A stretch of DNA of 64,000 nt from Ignavibacteria bacterium (GTDB taxonomy: Bacteria > Bacteroidota > Ignavibacteria > SZUA-365): assembly GCA_016720835.1 (NCBI GenBank), contig JADKJW010000004.1, positions 282,311 through 346,310 of the forward strand, in the 5' to 3' direction. The translations under genes were made by a program, and so were the position numbers. The notes under the pieces are model-generated. The model saw only the letters and a list, made by a program, of their open reading frames with translations, had not been told where the DNA came from and did no database searches. The first letter of the stretch is position 1. Every line of letters begins with the position of its first letter. Positions 27,390 to 41,089 of the stretch are shown in pieces.

Positions 27390-27614
27390 ATGAAAACCCT
27401 CACCAGACATGGCAACAGCCTCGCGCTCGTGATCGAGAAACCGATTCTCGAGCTGCTCGGAGCGGATGCGGATACACCTTTCGATATAACCACGGACGGG
27501 CATGCGCTTATCCTGACGCCCGTCAAGGATTCGGGACGCCGTAAGCGTTTTCTCACCGCTCTCGATGAAACGAACCGGAAGTACGGAAAGGCGCTGAAGA
27601 AGCTCGCCGAGTAG
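27390..27614 (+). CDS. AbrB/MazE-family antitoxin
   Basis: 74 residues. The N-terminal swapped-hairpin pattern KTLTRHGNSLALVIEKPIL is typical of AbrB/SpoVT antitoxins that bind DNA and repress their own operon. The C-terminal basic helix (RRKRFLTALDETNRKYGKAL) should wrap the toxin. It ends 3 bases before the Doc toxin gene, as expected for a co-translated pair. The TGTTGTACCAGCGTACAA stretch just upstream (27364-27381) is a likely operator because its ends form an imperfect dyad. Confidence 0.85.
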   Translation: MKTLTRHGNSLALVIEKPILELLGADADTPFDITTDGHALILTPVKDSGRRKRFLTALDETNRKYGKALKKLAE

Positions 27615-27617
27615 CCG

Positions 27618-28004
27618 GTGCTTCCATCCTTTCTTGCGCTCTCGGAAGTCCTGGAGATACACACCGACCAGCTCGCGCGGTACGGCGGCGCGCCCGGCGT
27701 GCGCGATCTGAGGCTGTTGACCTCCACCCTCGCGATGCCCGCGGCAACATACGGTGGCGTGTTCCTGCATGCGGACATCCCGGAGATGGCCGCGGCGTAC
27801 CTGTACCATCTCGTGAAAAATCATCCCTTCGTCGACGGGAACACGCGGACTGGCTCTGTGGCGGCGCTCGTGTTCCTCGCCTTGAATCACTGCGCCTTCG
27901 AAGCGACGCAGGCAGAACTCCTGCGCCTCGTCACCAGCGTTGCCGACGGGCGCGCGAGAAAAACGGACGTCACGGTATTTTTCGAACGGCACGTCTCATC
28001 GTAA
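27618..28004 (+). CDS. doc: Doc-family toxin (Fic/Doc fold)
   Basis: 128 residues from the GTG at 27618. The Fic/Doc motif HPFVDGNTRTG (H-x-F-x-D-G-N-x-R-T) is complete. The N-terminal PSFLALSEVLEIHTDQLARYGG is the usual Doc opening. Doc phosphorylates elongation factor Tu and halts translation until the antitoxin returns. It is paired with the AbrB-type antitoxin 3 bases upstream. Unlike the Fic gene at 596-1778, this copy is intact. Confidence 0.88.
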   Translation: MLPSFLALSEVLEIHTDQLARYGGAPGVRDLRLLTSTLAMPAATYGGVFLHADIPEMAAAYLYHLVKNHPFVDGNTRTGSVAALVFLALNHCAFEATQAELLRLVTSVADGRARKTDVTVFFERHVSS

Positions 28005-28031
28005 TCCTAAGCCGCCCCGGGATGGAGCTGC

Positions 28032-29226
28032 TCAGCGATCCAGATGCGCCAACACGCGCGTCACTCCTTCGCGGAATGCGTCTTCGGGCGTCAGCAGACT
28101 CAGCACGAGGTGGCTGCCCTCGCTGAAGTCGAAGAAGAAGCCCGGATGCGCGAGCACGTTCTTCTCGTCGAGCAGTTCGAAGACAAGGTCCTCCTCGGAT
28201 ATATCCGTATCCACGCCGAGCACCGCGTACCAGCCGGCCGCGACGTCGGGGATGGACACGTCGTGCCGCGTGCCCGCCGCTGCCTTGAGCACGGCGAGGT
28301 TGCGCGCGCAGCGCCTGCGTATCGGTTCCTGGATGTCGTCAGCGAGAGTGAGCAAAACTGTTGCCGCGTGCTGCACGGGGGTGTTGACGGAGAGGTAGGT
28401 GTCGGAGATGAGATCGAGCCGCTCCAGCGCGGCGCGCACGAGATGGTCCGGTCCGCCGGTCACGATCCAGCCGAGCTTGAGCTGCGGCAGGGCGAGCAAC
28501 TTCGACAGGCCTCCGAGCGTGAACACGAGCGCCTCGGGCGGCGCGGCGATCGCGGAACAGATATCGCGGCGATCCGCGGGCAACTGGTCGGAGTCGGTCA
28601 GTGGAAATTCGAAGAACACTTCGTCGGAGATCAGCGCGAGGTCGCGCTCGCCGCAGAATCGGACCAGCGACTCCATTTCCTCGGGCGTCAGGTACGAACC
28701 TGTGGGATTGTTCGGATTCACGATCAGCACCGCACGGCAGTCTTCGCTGTACGCCGCTTCGAGCGAATCCATGTCAAGATTCCAGCGGCCTTTCCCCGTA
28801 GCGCAGATCGAACGGGAGTAGTTGCACGAATTCGAGCGCCGCGAGGTACTCCACGAGCGGGTAGGACGGGCGCGGGACCAGGATCATGTCGCCGTGATCC
28901 GTGAGCAGCTTGAGCAGCATGGCGTAGGCCTCGCTCGTGCTCGCGGTGAGGTGCATGCGTTCGGGATCCACCGCGAAGCCGCGCATTGCAAAATGCGCCG
29001 CCACCGCCTCGCGCGCCGACTGCAGTCCCCGCGGTTGCGGTTCGTACACCATGCTCGCCGGATTCGCGAGCGCGCGCAGGATCTCCGCCTCGGGATAGCG
29101 GAAACCCGCGCGCGTCGGATTCGATTCCGTCAGGTCGATGACCGGTATTTCCGCTTCGCGTTTCTTCTCGAGAAGCCGCGCGAGCGGGTTGGGGGAGAGG
29201 TCGGCGGGGAGTCTGGAGGAGAACAT
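28032..29226 (-). CDS. PLP-dependent class I/II aminotransferase (one frameshift)
   Basis: About 397 residues once an extra A in the run near 28794-28797 is removed. The join then reads YGEGRWNLDMDSLEAAY. The N-part has the substrate loop IDLTESNPTRAGF, and the C-part has NPNNPTG, SDEVFFEF and the PLP lysine in GGLSKLLALPQLKLGW. It transfers amino groups between an amino acid and a keto acid. The exact substrate is unknown. The start ATG (29224-29226) is preceded directly by a CACTCCCCACTTCCCC word repeat instead of a ribosome site. Both halves are well conserved, so a sequencing indel is likely. Confidence 0.85.
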
Positions 29227-29414
29227 GGGGAAGTGGGGAGTTGGGAGTGGGGAGTAGGGAGTGGACCCGATTGCCGAACTCCACCGTCAATGTACGCAGT
29301 TGAGAAATGAACAGTCCAGATTGATCCAGTGGTTGTCATGAGGTACATCCCCGGAAGCGAGCCTAATAATAAACCCCTGTTTCGTGTGTTCCGTGTGTTT
29401 CGTGGACCTTCCCC
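29227..29414. repeat. Short-word repeats GGGAGT and CGTGTGTTTCGTGG
   Basis: 29228-29264 is an iterated GGGGAGTTGGGAGT tract. 29377-29404 is a TTTCGTGTGTTCCGTGTG tract whose reverse complement recurs at about 53597-53624. No gene is seen here. Confidence 0.7.
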
Positions 29415-29452
29415 AAAAAAAATGAGCGGCGAAGGTGCCCCCTTCGCCGCTC
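29415..29452 (-). terminator. Rho-independent terminator of nrdJ
   Basis: On the minus strand a perfect 12-bp stem (GAGCGGCGAAGG/CCTTCGCCGCTC) with a 5-nt loop is followed by eight T. It lies about 30 bases past the nrdJ stop. Confidence 0.93.
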
Positions 29453-29484
29453 GTGGATCGAGAGAATGGAACGAGAAAAGAAAC

Positions 29485-32910
<3,426 letters not shown>

Positions 32911-33111
32911 AGTAAAGCCTGACTGTCTGTAAAGTTGCGACCAGCCTTCTGGAGCTGCCCGGCAACGCGTGATAAAATCAATGTGAGGACCGTCTGGTGC
33001 CGATGCAGAGCGGAAGATTCACCCGCCCCATCCCTCGCGAGAGCGGGGTAAAGCCGAGCTCAAATTGTATGGAAGAAACGAGCTGAGTGGTTTCGACAAT
33101 ATCCGGGTTAG

Positions 33112-33140
33112 AATATAGCGACCCGCTCCAGTTTTGTCAA
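33112..33140 (-). promoter_or_regulatory. Predicted sigma-70-like promoter of nrdJ
   Basis: On the minus strand TTGACA is separated by 17 bases from TATATT. It lies about 200 bases upstream of the nrdJ start, leaving a long leader with no recognised riboswitch. Confidence 0.7.
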
Positions 33141-33214
33141 GAAAAAACCGCTCCGTGGTATAGAGCATTGCTTGAGGCGTCTTCCGTTAAACATTGCCAA
33201 TCAAAGCGTTAATG

Positions 33215-33241
33215 TCAAGTAAAATCTCAAGTTTTACTTGA
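33215..33241. other. Perfect AT-rich inverted repeat between anmK and nrdJ
   Basis: TCAAGTAAAA and TTTTACTTGA flank a 7-nt loop. It lies about 57 bases past the anmK stop and upstream of the nrdJ promoter. There is no T-run, so it could be a weak terminator or an operator. Confidence 0.5.
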
Positions 33242-33297
33242 AATAAAGGTCACCGGAAAAGGGATGAAAAAAACGGCGAAACGGGGTCGAAAAGGAG

Positions 33298-34500
33298 TTA
33301 TGCGATGGAAAGCGAGCCCAGAATGACTCTTTTTGAGGCACCGGTGACGCGGGGCAGATTCGTCGGGTTGCCATGCAGCCACTCGTTTGCGAGGACGGCG
33401 AAGCAGACCGCCTCCTTCGCGTCCGCCGGGATGCCGCAGACATCGAACGGTTTGAGTTGCGCATTCGGGAGGCTGAAGCGCAGGCCCTCCGTGAAGAAGA
33501 GATTTTTCGCGCCTCCTCCGCCGACGTACAGCGAGTAGCCCGAACATCCCTGCGTGAGTTGCGAAATCGCGGCCGACGCCGTGCGTACCGTGCATTCCGC
33601 GGCGGTCGCGATGAGGTCGGCCGGCGTTTCGATCTCGAGGTCGCGGGCGATCTGCAGATATGTGCCGACAAATTCGGAGCCGAAGGTCTCCCGTCCCGTG
33701 GATTTCGGAGGAGTGCGTCGGAAATACGGATGGCCGAGCATCCACGAGAGCAGATCGGGATTGACGCGGCCCGTGCGGGCGATGGCGCCGCCTTCGTCGA
33801 ATTCCTTGCCGAAGAACTGCCGGGCGAGGGCGTCCACCACCATGTTGCCCGGGCCGCTGTCGAACGCGGCAACATCGTCCGCCGCGCAGTCCGCGGGCAG
33901 CCAGGTGAGATTCGAAATGCCGCCGATATTGAGCAGCAGGCGATGCTCGTCGGGGGACCTGAAGAGCAGGTAGTCGGCGTACGGCACGAGCGGCGCGCCC
34001 TGCCCGCCGACCGCCATGTCGGCGGCGCGGAAATCGGTGAGCACCGGAACGCCCAGCAATGCGGCCATGGTCGGACCGCTGCCGATCTGCAGCGTGGAGC
34101 GCACGAGATGCCGGCCCACCTGCGCGGGCTCCGGAATGTGGTGCATCGTCTGCCCGTGCACGCCGACGAGGTCGAGGGTGCGGACCTCGATGCCGGCTTC
34201 CTCGCAGGCCTGCCGTACCGCCTCGGCATAGGTGTGCGCAAGCGCCGCGTGCAGCAGGCAGATGTCGTACACGTTGCTCGACGACACGTCGGAGTTCGAA
34301 AAGACGAGCTGCTGCACCTCTTCGGGAAAGAGCGTCTCCGTGTACTGGACCAGTTCGAGCGTTGTTCCGAGTCCGCCTCCGCGCACGCGCACAATGGCCA
34401 CGTCCACCGCGTCCACCGATGTGCCGGACATGACGCCGCAGATCAGGCGGCTGTCCTTCAGCGCAAGCGAGGTGAGAATATGCAGCGGCGATTGGGTCAT
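33298..34500 (-). CDS. anmK: Anhydro-N-acetylmuramic acid kinase
   Basis: 400 residues from the ATG at 34498-34500. AnmK phosphorylates 1,6-anhydro-MurNAc in recycling of cell-wall peptidoglycan. The diagnostic motifs GVMSGTSVDAVDVAIV, GVHGQTMHH, LTDFRAADMAVGGQGAPLVP, NIGGISNLTWLP, FDSGPGNMVVDALA and VGGGGAKNLF are all present. It is an ASKHA-fold kinase acting in the cytoplasm. It stands alone, and the UDP-MurNAc-tripeptide ligase mpl in this window (43263) serves the same recycling theme. Confidence 0.95.
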   Translation of the reverse strand: MTQSPLHILTSLALKDSRLICGVMSGTSVDAVDVAIVRVRGGGLGTTLELVQYTETLFPEEVQQLVFSNSDVSSSNVYDICLLHAALAHTYAEAVRQACEEAGIEVRTLDLVGVHGQTMHHIPEPAQVGRHLVRSTLQIGSGPTMAALLGVPVLTDFRAADMAVGGQGAPLVPYADYLLFRSPDEHRLLLNIGGISNLTWLPADCAADDVAAFDSGPGNMVVDALARQFFGKEFDEGGAIARTGRVNPDLLSWMLGHPYFRRTPPKSTGRETFGSEFVGTYLQIARDLEIETPADLIATAAECTVRTASAAISQLTQGCSGYSLYVGGGGAKNLFFTEGLRFSLPNAQLKPFDVCGIPADAKEAVCFAVLANEWLHGNPTNLPRVTGASKRVILGSLSIA

Positions 34501-34574
34501 GGACAGCGGTTGCAGAGGATGAAGGAAAGCGGATATCGCAACACGAAATAGCCGAACATGGAGGTAAAATGCAA

Positions 34575-34615
34575 GACGAAAACGGCATTCTCCTGGAAAA
34601 CGGCATTCTCTTGAT
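34575..34615. repeat. Two tandem copies of an 18-bp word
   Basis: AAAACGGCATTCTCCTGG then AAAACGGCATTCTCTTG lie head to tail in the gap between anmK and the divergent giant protein gene. The rest of this 292-bp gap shows nothing recognisable beyond a ribosome-site-like GGAGG before 34793. Confidence 0.7.
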
Positions 34616-34792
34616 TGTGTCCGTACTTCTGCGGAAATTTGCATGTATCTCCGGCAGACATTCCTTCGATGCATCGCAGCCCCACGGCAGGGCTCGTTGA
34701 CATACATCCGTCCGCGCGTGTTACGCGAAGCGGCACGGTGCGACCACGCACACGTCGCCGGATGAACTCATCGTGATCGAAGGAGGTTTGAA

Positions 34793-37700
34793 ATGATTGC
34801 TGGCACGCACGTCACTCAATCGAGCAGGCGCAGACTCATCCGGCCATTGCCGGGGTACATCATCGGAATCGGAGCGCTGGTACTGCTCCTCACCGTCGTC
34901 CCCGCCGCTCCGTCAGCAGCGGGAATTTTCGTGGTGACGACGACGCAGGATCTGGTTCCCGGATCGCTGCGCGCGGCGATCACCAGCGCGGAGGCGCCGC
35001 CCAGCGCCTCCGACACCATCGTTTTCGCGATCCCGGGACCCGGTCCGCACGTGATCATGCCGCTCATGGCGTTGCCGACACTGACGGATCGCGCCGGTCT
35101 TCTGATCGACGGGTTCACGCAGCCGGGGAGCGGGCCCGGAGCGAATCCGCCATCGACGGCAACGCTGCTGATCGTTCTGGACGGCAGCGTCGCGGGCGTG
35201 TCGCACGGGATCTGGATCACCTCGCCGCACAACACGATCAGGGGCCTGGTCATCCGCGGCTTTCAGAAGGACGGCATACGCATCCAGGCCACGCCACAGG
35301 GCACGTTCAACAACCGGATCTACTGCAATTTCATCGGCACCACGGTCAACGGCGCGGCGGCGGCGGGCAACGGAACGAATCAGCTCAGTCCCTGGGCCGG
35401 CGTCAACGTTCTTGCCGATCCCGTGACGCTCGGCGTCGCCAACTCGAACACCGTTCGCGCCAATCTCATCTCGGGCAACTACTCCGAAGGTGTGAGCATT
35501 TCGAGCTGTCCACCCGCCGATGTGTCCTTCACCTTCGTGGACAGCAACTACATCGGGACCGACATCACCGGCATGATCGACCTCGGAAACCGCGTCAACG
35601 GCGTGTACATCGGCGAGGCGGCGCACGACAACATGATCGCGCGCAATCTGATCGCGGGCAACGACACGGATGGCGTGTGCATCGTCGGGTACGTCGATCA
35701 GAGCGTCCAGTGGTACACGCCGCAGAATACGGTGATGCAAAATGTCATCGGTCTTGCCGTCGATCGGACGACGCCGCTGCCGAACGGGAGGGACGGCGTG
35801 ATGATCGGCATCTACGGCTCGGCCTGGAAGCTCGGCTTCGCTCCGCGAAACCATGTGTGGCAGAATCTGATCGCCCACAACGGACGCAACGGGGTCAGCG
35901 TCTGGGAACATCCGTTCAACACGTTCAATGCAGACAACAACAGGATATCGCAGAACTCCATCCGGCACAACGGCGCGCTCGGCATCGATCTTCGCATCGA
36001 CGGCGTGACGCCGAACGATCCCGGAGATCCCGACACCGACGCGAATCAACTTCTGAATGTTCCGCTGCTGTCGCGGGCGACGGTGACCTCGGGAGTGGAT
36101 ACCGTGTCGGGCAGCATCGCGATCGACACGGATCCGACCAAGGCGACCGTGGAAGTGTTCATCGCGCAGCCTTGCGCGGCGGGATCCGGACAGGGCCGCA
36201 CGTTCGTGGGATCGTCTACGCCTGACGCGGCGGGAAACTGGACCCTCTCGGGTACAGGCCTGCTCGCGGGCGTCGATACGGTGACCGCGACGGTGACGGA
36301 TTCGGCGGGGAACACGTCGGAGTTCTCCGTCGCCCTCCCGGTCAATCCACCGCGCATCGCCGCCTCGCCGTCGCTGGACTTCGGCTCCGTTCCGGTCGCG
36401 GGAAGCGCCACACGGCGGTTGACTGTGTACAATACGGGGGCCTCGTCCCTGAGCGTCGCGACGGCATCGATCCCGGCCGGCGTGTTTGCGGTGGACAGCG
36501 GCGCAGCACCATACACGATCGCGGCGGGCGACTCGGCGGTGATGCGCCTGCGCTTCACGCCCGCTGCCGCCGGTCCGGCCGCCGCATCGCTGACGATCAC
36601 GAGCAACGCATTCAACGCTCCCTCCCTCGTCGTGTCGCTCACGGGCACGGGTTTGGGGCAAGCGCCCGTCATTGTTCTCGGCGCCGTGGCGCTGGATTTC
36701 GGGACGCTTCTTCCCGGTGGCGCCAGCGTGCGGACGCTCCGCGTCTCCAACAGCGGTACCGACACCCTGATCATCTCCGGGACGGCGATCACGGGAGCGG
36801 ACGCGCCGTCCTACACGATCATACGGACCTGCGGAAACAGGATTCCGCCGGGCGCGAGCGATTCGCTCGACCTCCGCTTCGCGCCGGGCGCGACCGGGGT
36901 GAAGACGGCCGCAGTGCAGATCGCAAGCAACGATCCGAATCTTCCCGTCGCGGCCGCGGCGTTGACAGGCACCTGCGTATCGGTCATGCCCGTGGCGACG
37001 CTCTCCGCGGCGGTACTGGATTTCGGGACGCTTCTGCCCGGTGGCGCCAGCGTGCGTACGCTCCGCGTCTTCAACAGCGGTACCGACACCCTGATCATCT
37101 CCGGGACGGCGATCACGGGAGCGGACGCGCCGTCCTACACGATCATACGAACCTGCGGGAACAGGATACCGCCGGGCGCGAGCGATTCGCTCGACCTCCG
37201 CTTCGCGCCGGGCGCGACCGGAGTGAAGACTGCCGCAGTGCAGATCGCAAACAACGATCCGAATCTTCCCGTCGCGGCCGCGGCGTTGACAGGCACCTGC
37301 GTATCGGCCATGGCGGTGGCTTCGCTCTCTACGGCGGCACTGGATTTCGGGACGCTTCTTCCCGGTGGCGCCAGCACGCGGACGCTGCGCGTCTCCAACA
37401 GCGGCACTGACACGCTGGTCATCTCCGGTACGGCGATCAGGGGGGTCGTTGTGGTGGGGGGGTGTGGGGGGGGGGGGTGCGTCGCTCTTGGGGCGGCTGG
37501 TCGGGCTGGTGGGCCTGGGTGGTTTCGGGCGCTTCTTCCCGGTGGCGCCAGCGTGCGGTCGCGTCTCCCAGGTGTTTCTGCGGGTCGGGGGGGTCCTCGA
37601 AACCTGCGGGAACAGGATACCGCCGGGCGGAGGTTCGCTGACCTCCGCTTCGCGCCGGGCGGACCGGGTGAACGCCGCAGTGCAGATCGCAAACAACGAT

Positions 37701-39350
37701 CCGAATCTTCCCCTCGCGACCGCTGCATTGACAGGCGTCTGCGTATCGGTCATGCCCGTGGCGACGCTCTCCGCTGCGGCGCTGGATTTCGGGACGGTGC
37801 TGCCCGGCGGCGCCAGCACGCGGACGCTGCGCCTCTCCAACAGCGGCACCGACACGCTGGTCGTCTCCGGTACGGCGATCACGGGAGCGGACGCGTCGTC
37901 CTACACGGTGATACGCGCCTGTGGAAACAGGATACCGCCGGGCGCGAGCGATTCGCTCGACCTCCGCTTCGCACCGGGCGCGACCGGAGTGAAGACGGCC
38001 GCCCTGCAGATCGCGAGCAACGATCCGAATCTGCCGATCGCGCGCGTCGGACTGACAGGCGTGTGCAGCACCGCGGCCCCCGTGATTTCACTCTCCGAGA
38101 CAGCGCTCGACTTCGGGACGGTGACTGTCGGGTCATCGCGCACGCGTTTCCTCACCATCCGCAACAGTGGCTCCGTCACGCTGACCGTCTCCCGGTCGGC
38201 GATCGGCGGAGCGGACTCGCTGGGGTTCGTGATCGTCCAGCCGTGCGGTGCGGGCATCGCGCCCGGCGGAGCCGATTCCGTCGGCATTCGCTTCATGCCG
38301 ACGGCTGCCCGCGCAATGAGCGCGCAACTGGCGCTGACGAGCAACGATCCCGTCACGCCGCTCGCGACCGTTCAGCTGACGGGCCTGGGCGCGACCGGCG
38401 TGCCTCACCTCGCGGTGAGCGACAGCGCACTGGATTTCGGTGTCACGATGCAGGGATATCCCGTGTCGCGGACGCTTGTCGTGTCGAATACCGGGACGGG
38501 CGCGCTGAATGTCAGCGGGTGCGTCCTGGTCGGAGCAGATCGCACGCAGTATCTCTTCACCCGCGCCTGCGCTTCCCGCATCGAGGCGGGCGCTCGTGAC
38601 ACCGTCCGGCTGCACTTCGATCCGACCACGCTTGGCATCAAGCGCGCTTCGATAGGTTTGACGAGCGACGATCCCGTCCGGCCATCGATGCAGATCGCTC
38701 TGAACGGGATTTGCGCGACAACGACCGGTCCGCGCCTCGTGCTCGGGCGCACCCTGCTGGACTTCGGATCCGTCCCGTTGCAGGGAACGAAGGATGAGGA
38801 TCTCAGCCTGCAGAACACCGGATCAGCGGATGTGCGCATCACGCAGCAGAGCATCGGCGGTGCGAACTGGTCCGAGTTCTCGATCGCGCAGCGCGCGGAT
38901 TCCGTGCTCGCTCCCGGGGGGAGCACGGCGTTGCGTGTCCGCCATGCACCGGTCACGACCGGATCAAAAACGGCCGTCCTGCGGCTGCAGACGAACGATG
39001 CCGCCATGCCGACCGCGGATATTGCGCTCATCTCGATCGTGGTCGGCGTCGATGCCCCCGATGCCGCTCCGCGTGGCGTTGTGTTGCGCGCAAACTACCC
39101 GAACCCGTTTCATCCGGTCACGACCATGACGTACGAACTCGCGGGCGAAAGCGTGGTCGATCTCGCGCTCTACTCGGCGATCGGCATGCGGGTGCTGACC
39201 GTTGACTGCGGTCTGCGCGGCGCGGGCGTGCACGTCGTGTCCTGCGATGCCGGGACGCTTCCGGCGGGCGCCTACACGGCACTCCTTGTGGCCACGGACG
39301 CGCGCGGGCATCGCGGCACCGCGCGGATCGGCCTCCTGCGCGTGCGCTGA
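34793..39350 (+). CDS. Giant surface protein: beta-helix, about eight choice-of-anchor-D domains, T9SS sorting domain (damaged region inside)
   Basis: The ATG at 34793 follows a GGAGG site and starts a signal/transmembrane segment (IIGIGALVLLLTVVPAAPSA). Residues about 45-500 form a right-handed beta-helix (NTIRGLVIRGFQKDGIRI and similar). From 36350 on, ASH/choice-of-anchor-D domains of 108 residues (ALDFGTLLPGGAS, LRVSNSGTDTL) repeat, several almost identical at DNA level with a 324-bp period. The C-terminus is a T9SS sorting domain (RANYPNPFHPVTTMTYEL to IGLLRVR). At 37437-37660 a G-rich scrambled stretch breaks the frame. The downstream part reads in another frame to 39350. Confidence 0.78.
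36692..37987 (+). repeat. 324-bp tandem coding repeats (choice-of-anchor-D modules)
   Basis: CTGGATTTCGGGACG recurs at 36692, 37016, 37340 and 37782. The first three are spaced exactly 324 bp and neighbouring copies are nearly identical. The third interval is 442 bp because of the scrambled stretch. Confidence 0.85.
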
Positions 39351-39411
39351 CGTCCTGGACGGAGTGTCCGTATCCGTCCTCTCGGGCGGCGGTGTTCGCC
39401 CCCCGCCTCCG

Positions 39412-40563
39412 TCAGACGATGAGCACGCGCGGATAGGTCGCAGTGAAACGCGTGCCGCCTTCCTGCGAGGAGATAAAAGCGATGGAGCCGTTCAGATAGT
39501 TCTCGGTGAACAGCTTCATGCCGTAGGTACCGAGGCCCCGGTTCGCGCCTTTCGTCGAAAACGATCGCTGGAAGAGCTGCAACTGCACGTCGTGCGGGAT
39601 CATGCCCGGATTGTGCACCCATATTTCCAGCGACGCATCCGTGGCGCTGCATCCCAGCGTGACGGCGTCACCGGGCCTTGACGCCTCGAGGGCATTCTTG
39701 AGCATGTTGCCGATGACGCGGCGCAGCAGGACGGGATCGCTGACAAATTCGACGTCGGACAATGCGCCGTCGACGAGGACCTCATGCGTCCTCGCCACCG
39801 GATGCGCTCTGGCGGTGTCGGCGACCTGTTCGAGAAACACCCGGGACTGCAGCCGGTCCGGGTGCGCAATCAACTGGTGATTCTCCGCGGCCAGCAGGTC
39901 GCGCTGGGCCTGTATCTCCTCGATGAGGCGGAGGGACAATGCATGCACGCGCTCTGCCGGGCGCAGCAATTCGTCGGGAGCGTCCTCGGCGACGAGTTCC
40001 GCGAGTCCGCTCAGTGATCCGGCGACGTTGAGCACGTCGTGGAAGAACAGGCGCTCGAGAGCCATGCGGCGCTTCTCGTCGCTGATGTCCACGAGCGAAA
40101 AGATGGTGAATTCTTCGCCATCGTGCGTGTAGGGAGTGCCCCAGACGCGAAGATCCAGGGAGGCGTTCGATCCCTCATGCTCCCTGATGATGCGGCACTC
40201 CTCCACCACCTTGTCCCCCTGCTGCGCGCCAAGGATGGCGCGGACGGCGCCGCAGGTGCTGCAGAATTCCGAAGCGCCGCAGCCGTCTTCCATTTCACCG
40301 CTGTGAATGCAGTGCAGGATCTCGCCGGGGCGCAGGCCGTGCAGCGTCTCCCGATGTTCGACGTCGAGCAGGCGCAGGAGCGCCTCGTTGCAGTGGACGA
40401 GCTCGCGCTGCCGGTTCAAAATCATGACGATATCCGGCACGGCGTCAAACGCCTCCCGCAACGGCGTGAGCGTCTTGAACATTTCAACCTGACGCTGTAA
40501 TTCCTCGGGAGACGTGCGTCCGGCGGGCGCGAACAGCGTGTCGAGAGCCAGGGTGTCGTTCAT
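39412..40563 (-). CDS. PAS-domain sensor histidine kinase with cysteine-rich sensor
   Basis: 383 residues from the ATG at 40561-40563. The PAS domain (about residues 40-160) contains a Cys cluster in CIHSGEMEDGCGASEFCSTC, suggesting redox, metal or haem sensing. The phosphoacceptor box is RLFFHDVLNVAGSLSGL (His in FHD). The ATPase domain has an N-box (RRVIGNMLKNALEAS), a reduced G1 region (WVHNPG) and GLGTYGMKLF. No transmembrane segment is seen, so it is likely cytoplasmic. No response regulator is adjacent. It is the last gene of a probable purC-DUF3788-kinase unit. Confidence 0.85.
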   Translation of the reverse strand: MNDTLALDTLFAPAGRTSPEELQRQVEMFKTLTPLREAFDAVPDIVMILNRQRELVHCNEALLRLLDVEHRETLHGLRPGEILHCIHSGEMEDGCGASEFCSTCGAVRAILGAQQGDKVVEECRIIREHEGSNASLDLRVWGTPYTHDGEEFTIFSLVDISDEKRRMALERLFFHDVLNVAGSLSGLAELVAEDAPDELLRPAERVHALSLRLIEEIQAQRDLLAAENHQLIAHPDRLQSRVFLEQVADTARAHPVARTHEVLVDGALSDVEFVSDPVLLRRVIGNMLKNALEASRPGDAVTLGCSATDASLEIWVHNPGMIPHDVQLQLFQRSFSTKGANRGLGTYGMKLFTENYLNGSIAFISSQEGGTRFTATYPRVLIV

Positions 40564-40627
40564 GGTGCATTCTCCTCGTGCCGGGTACTCCCGCATGGCG
40601 CCGATGCGCGTGCGAGGGGAGAGATCG

Positions 40628-41089
40628 TTATTTCTTTCCGCCCGCGGTTTTCTGACGCAGGTCCTCCAGCTTCAGGCGGATGATGGCGAGGAGGGAGTCC
40701 GTGTCCGCGCGATTCTTGACATGCAGGGACACCCACTTCATCTTCTGCGAGAGGCGGTAGTCCTTGAAGTGCTCGCGCATGTTCGGCGTGAGCTCCTTGA
40801 GGGCGAGGTATTTATACTCCATCGCGAGGGGGATGGACAGCGTTGCGGAGAAGTAGCCGCGATCGAAATGGAGGATGCACAGGACGCGCTGCTTGAAGGA
40901 GGCGCGGTACCCCCAGCCCTCGAGGTTTTCGTACCACTGAAACGCCCATGAAATGGTTGAATCGAGCAGGTCGAGCTGCTCCTCGAAGCGTTTGAGCTCG
41001 AGCGCGGGCAGCATGCCGAGCACCGTGTCGATTTCGGGGCGCGACGGGATGTGCTTGAAGTTGTTGAAGGGCAGCTTTTCGTCTACCAC
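40628..41089 (-). CDS. DUF3788-like protein
   Basis: 153 residues. The aromatic-rich centre (STISWAFQWYENLEGWGYR) and the phrase LCILHFDRGYFSATLSIP resemble DUF3788 proteins, small enzymes or binding proteins of unknown function in Bacteroidota and Firmicutes. The start overlaps the end of purC by 7 bases on the same strand, so it is probably translated from the purC message. No catalytic motif can be named. Confidence 0.6.
   Translation of the reverse strand: MVDEKLPFNNFKHIPSRPEIDTVLGMLPALELKRFEEQLDLLDSTISWAFQWYENLEGWGYRASFKQRVLCILHFDRGYFSATLSIPLAMEYKYLALKELTPNMREHFKDYRLSQKMKWVSLHVKNRADTDSLLAIIRLKLEDLRQKTAGGKK

Noticed and set aside
32911..33297. Cobalamin riboswitch upstream of nrdJ
   Set aside because: No B12-box-like sequence or fitting stem set was found by eye. 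Only a promoter and a plain inverted repeat are visible.
38133..38599. Tail of the first-frame reading of the giant surface protein past the damaged stretch
   Set aside because: After about 37440 the first frame loses all domain features, whereas the other frame resumes ASH domains through to the T9SS domain at 39350.
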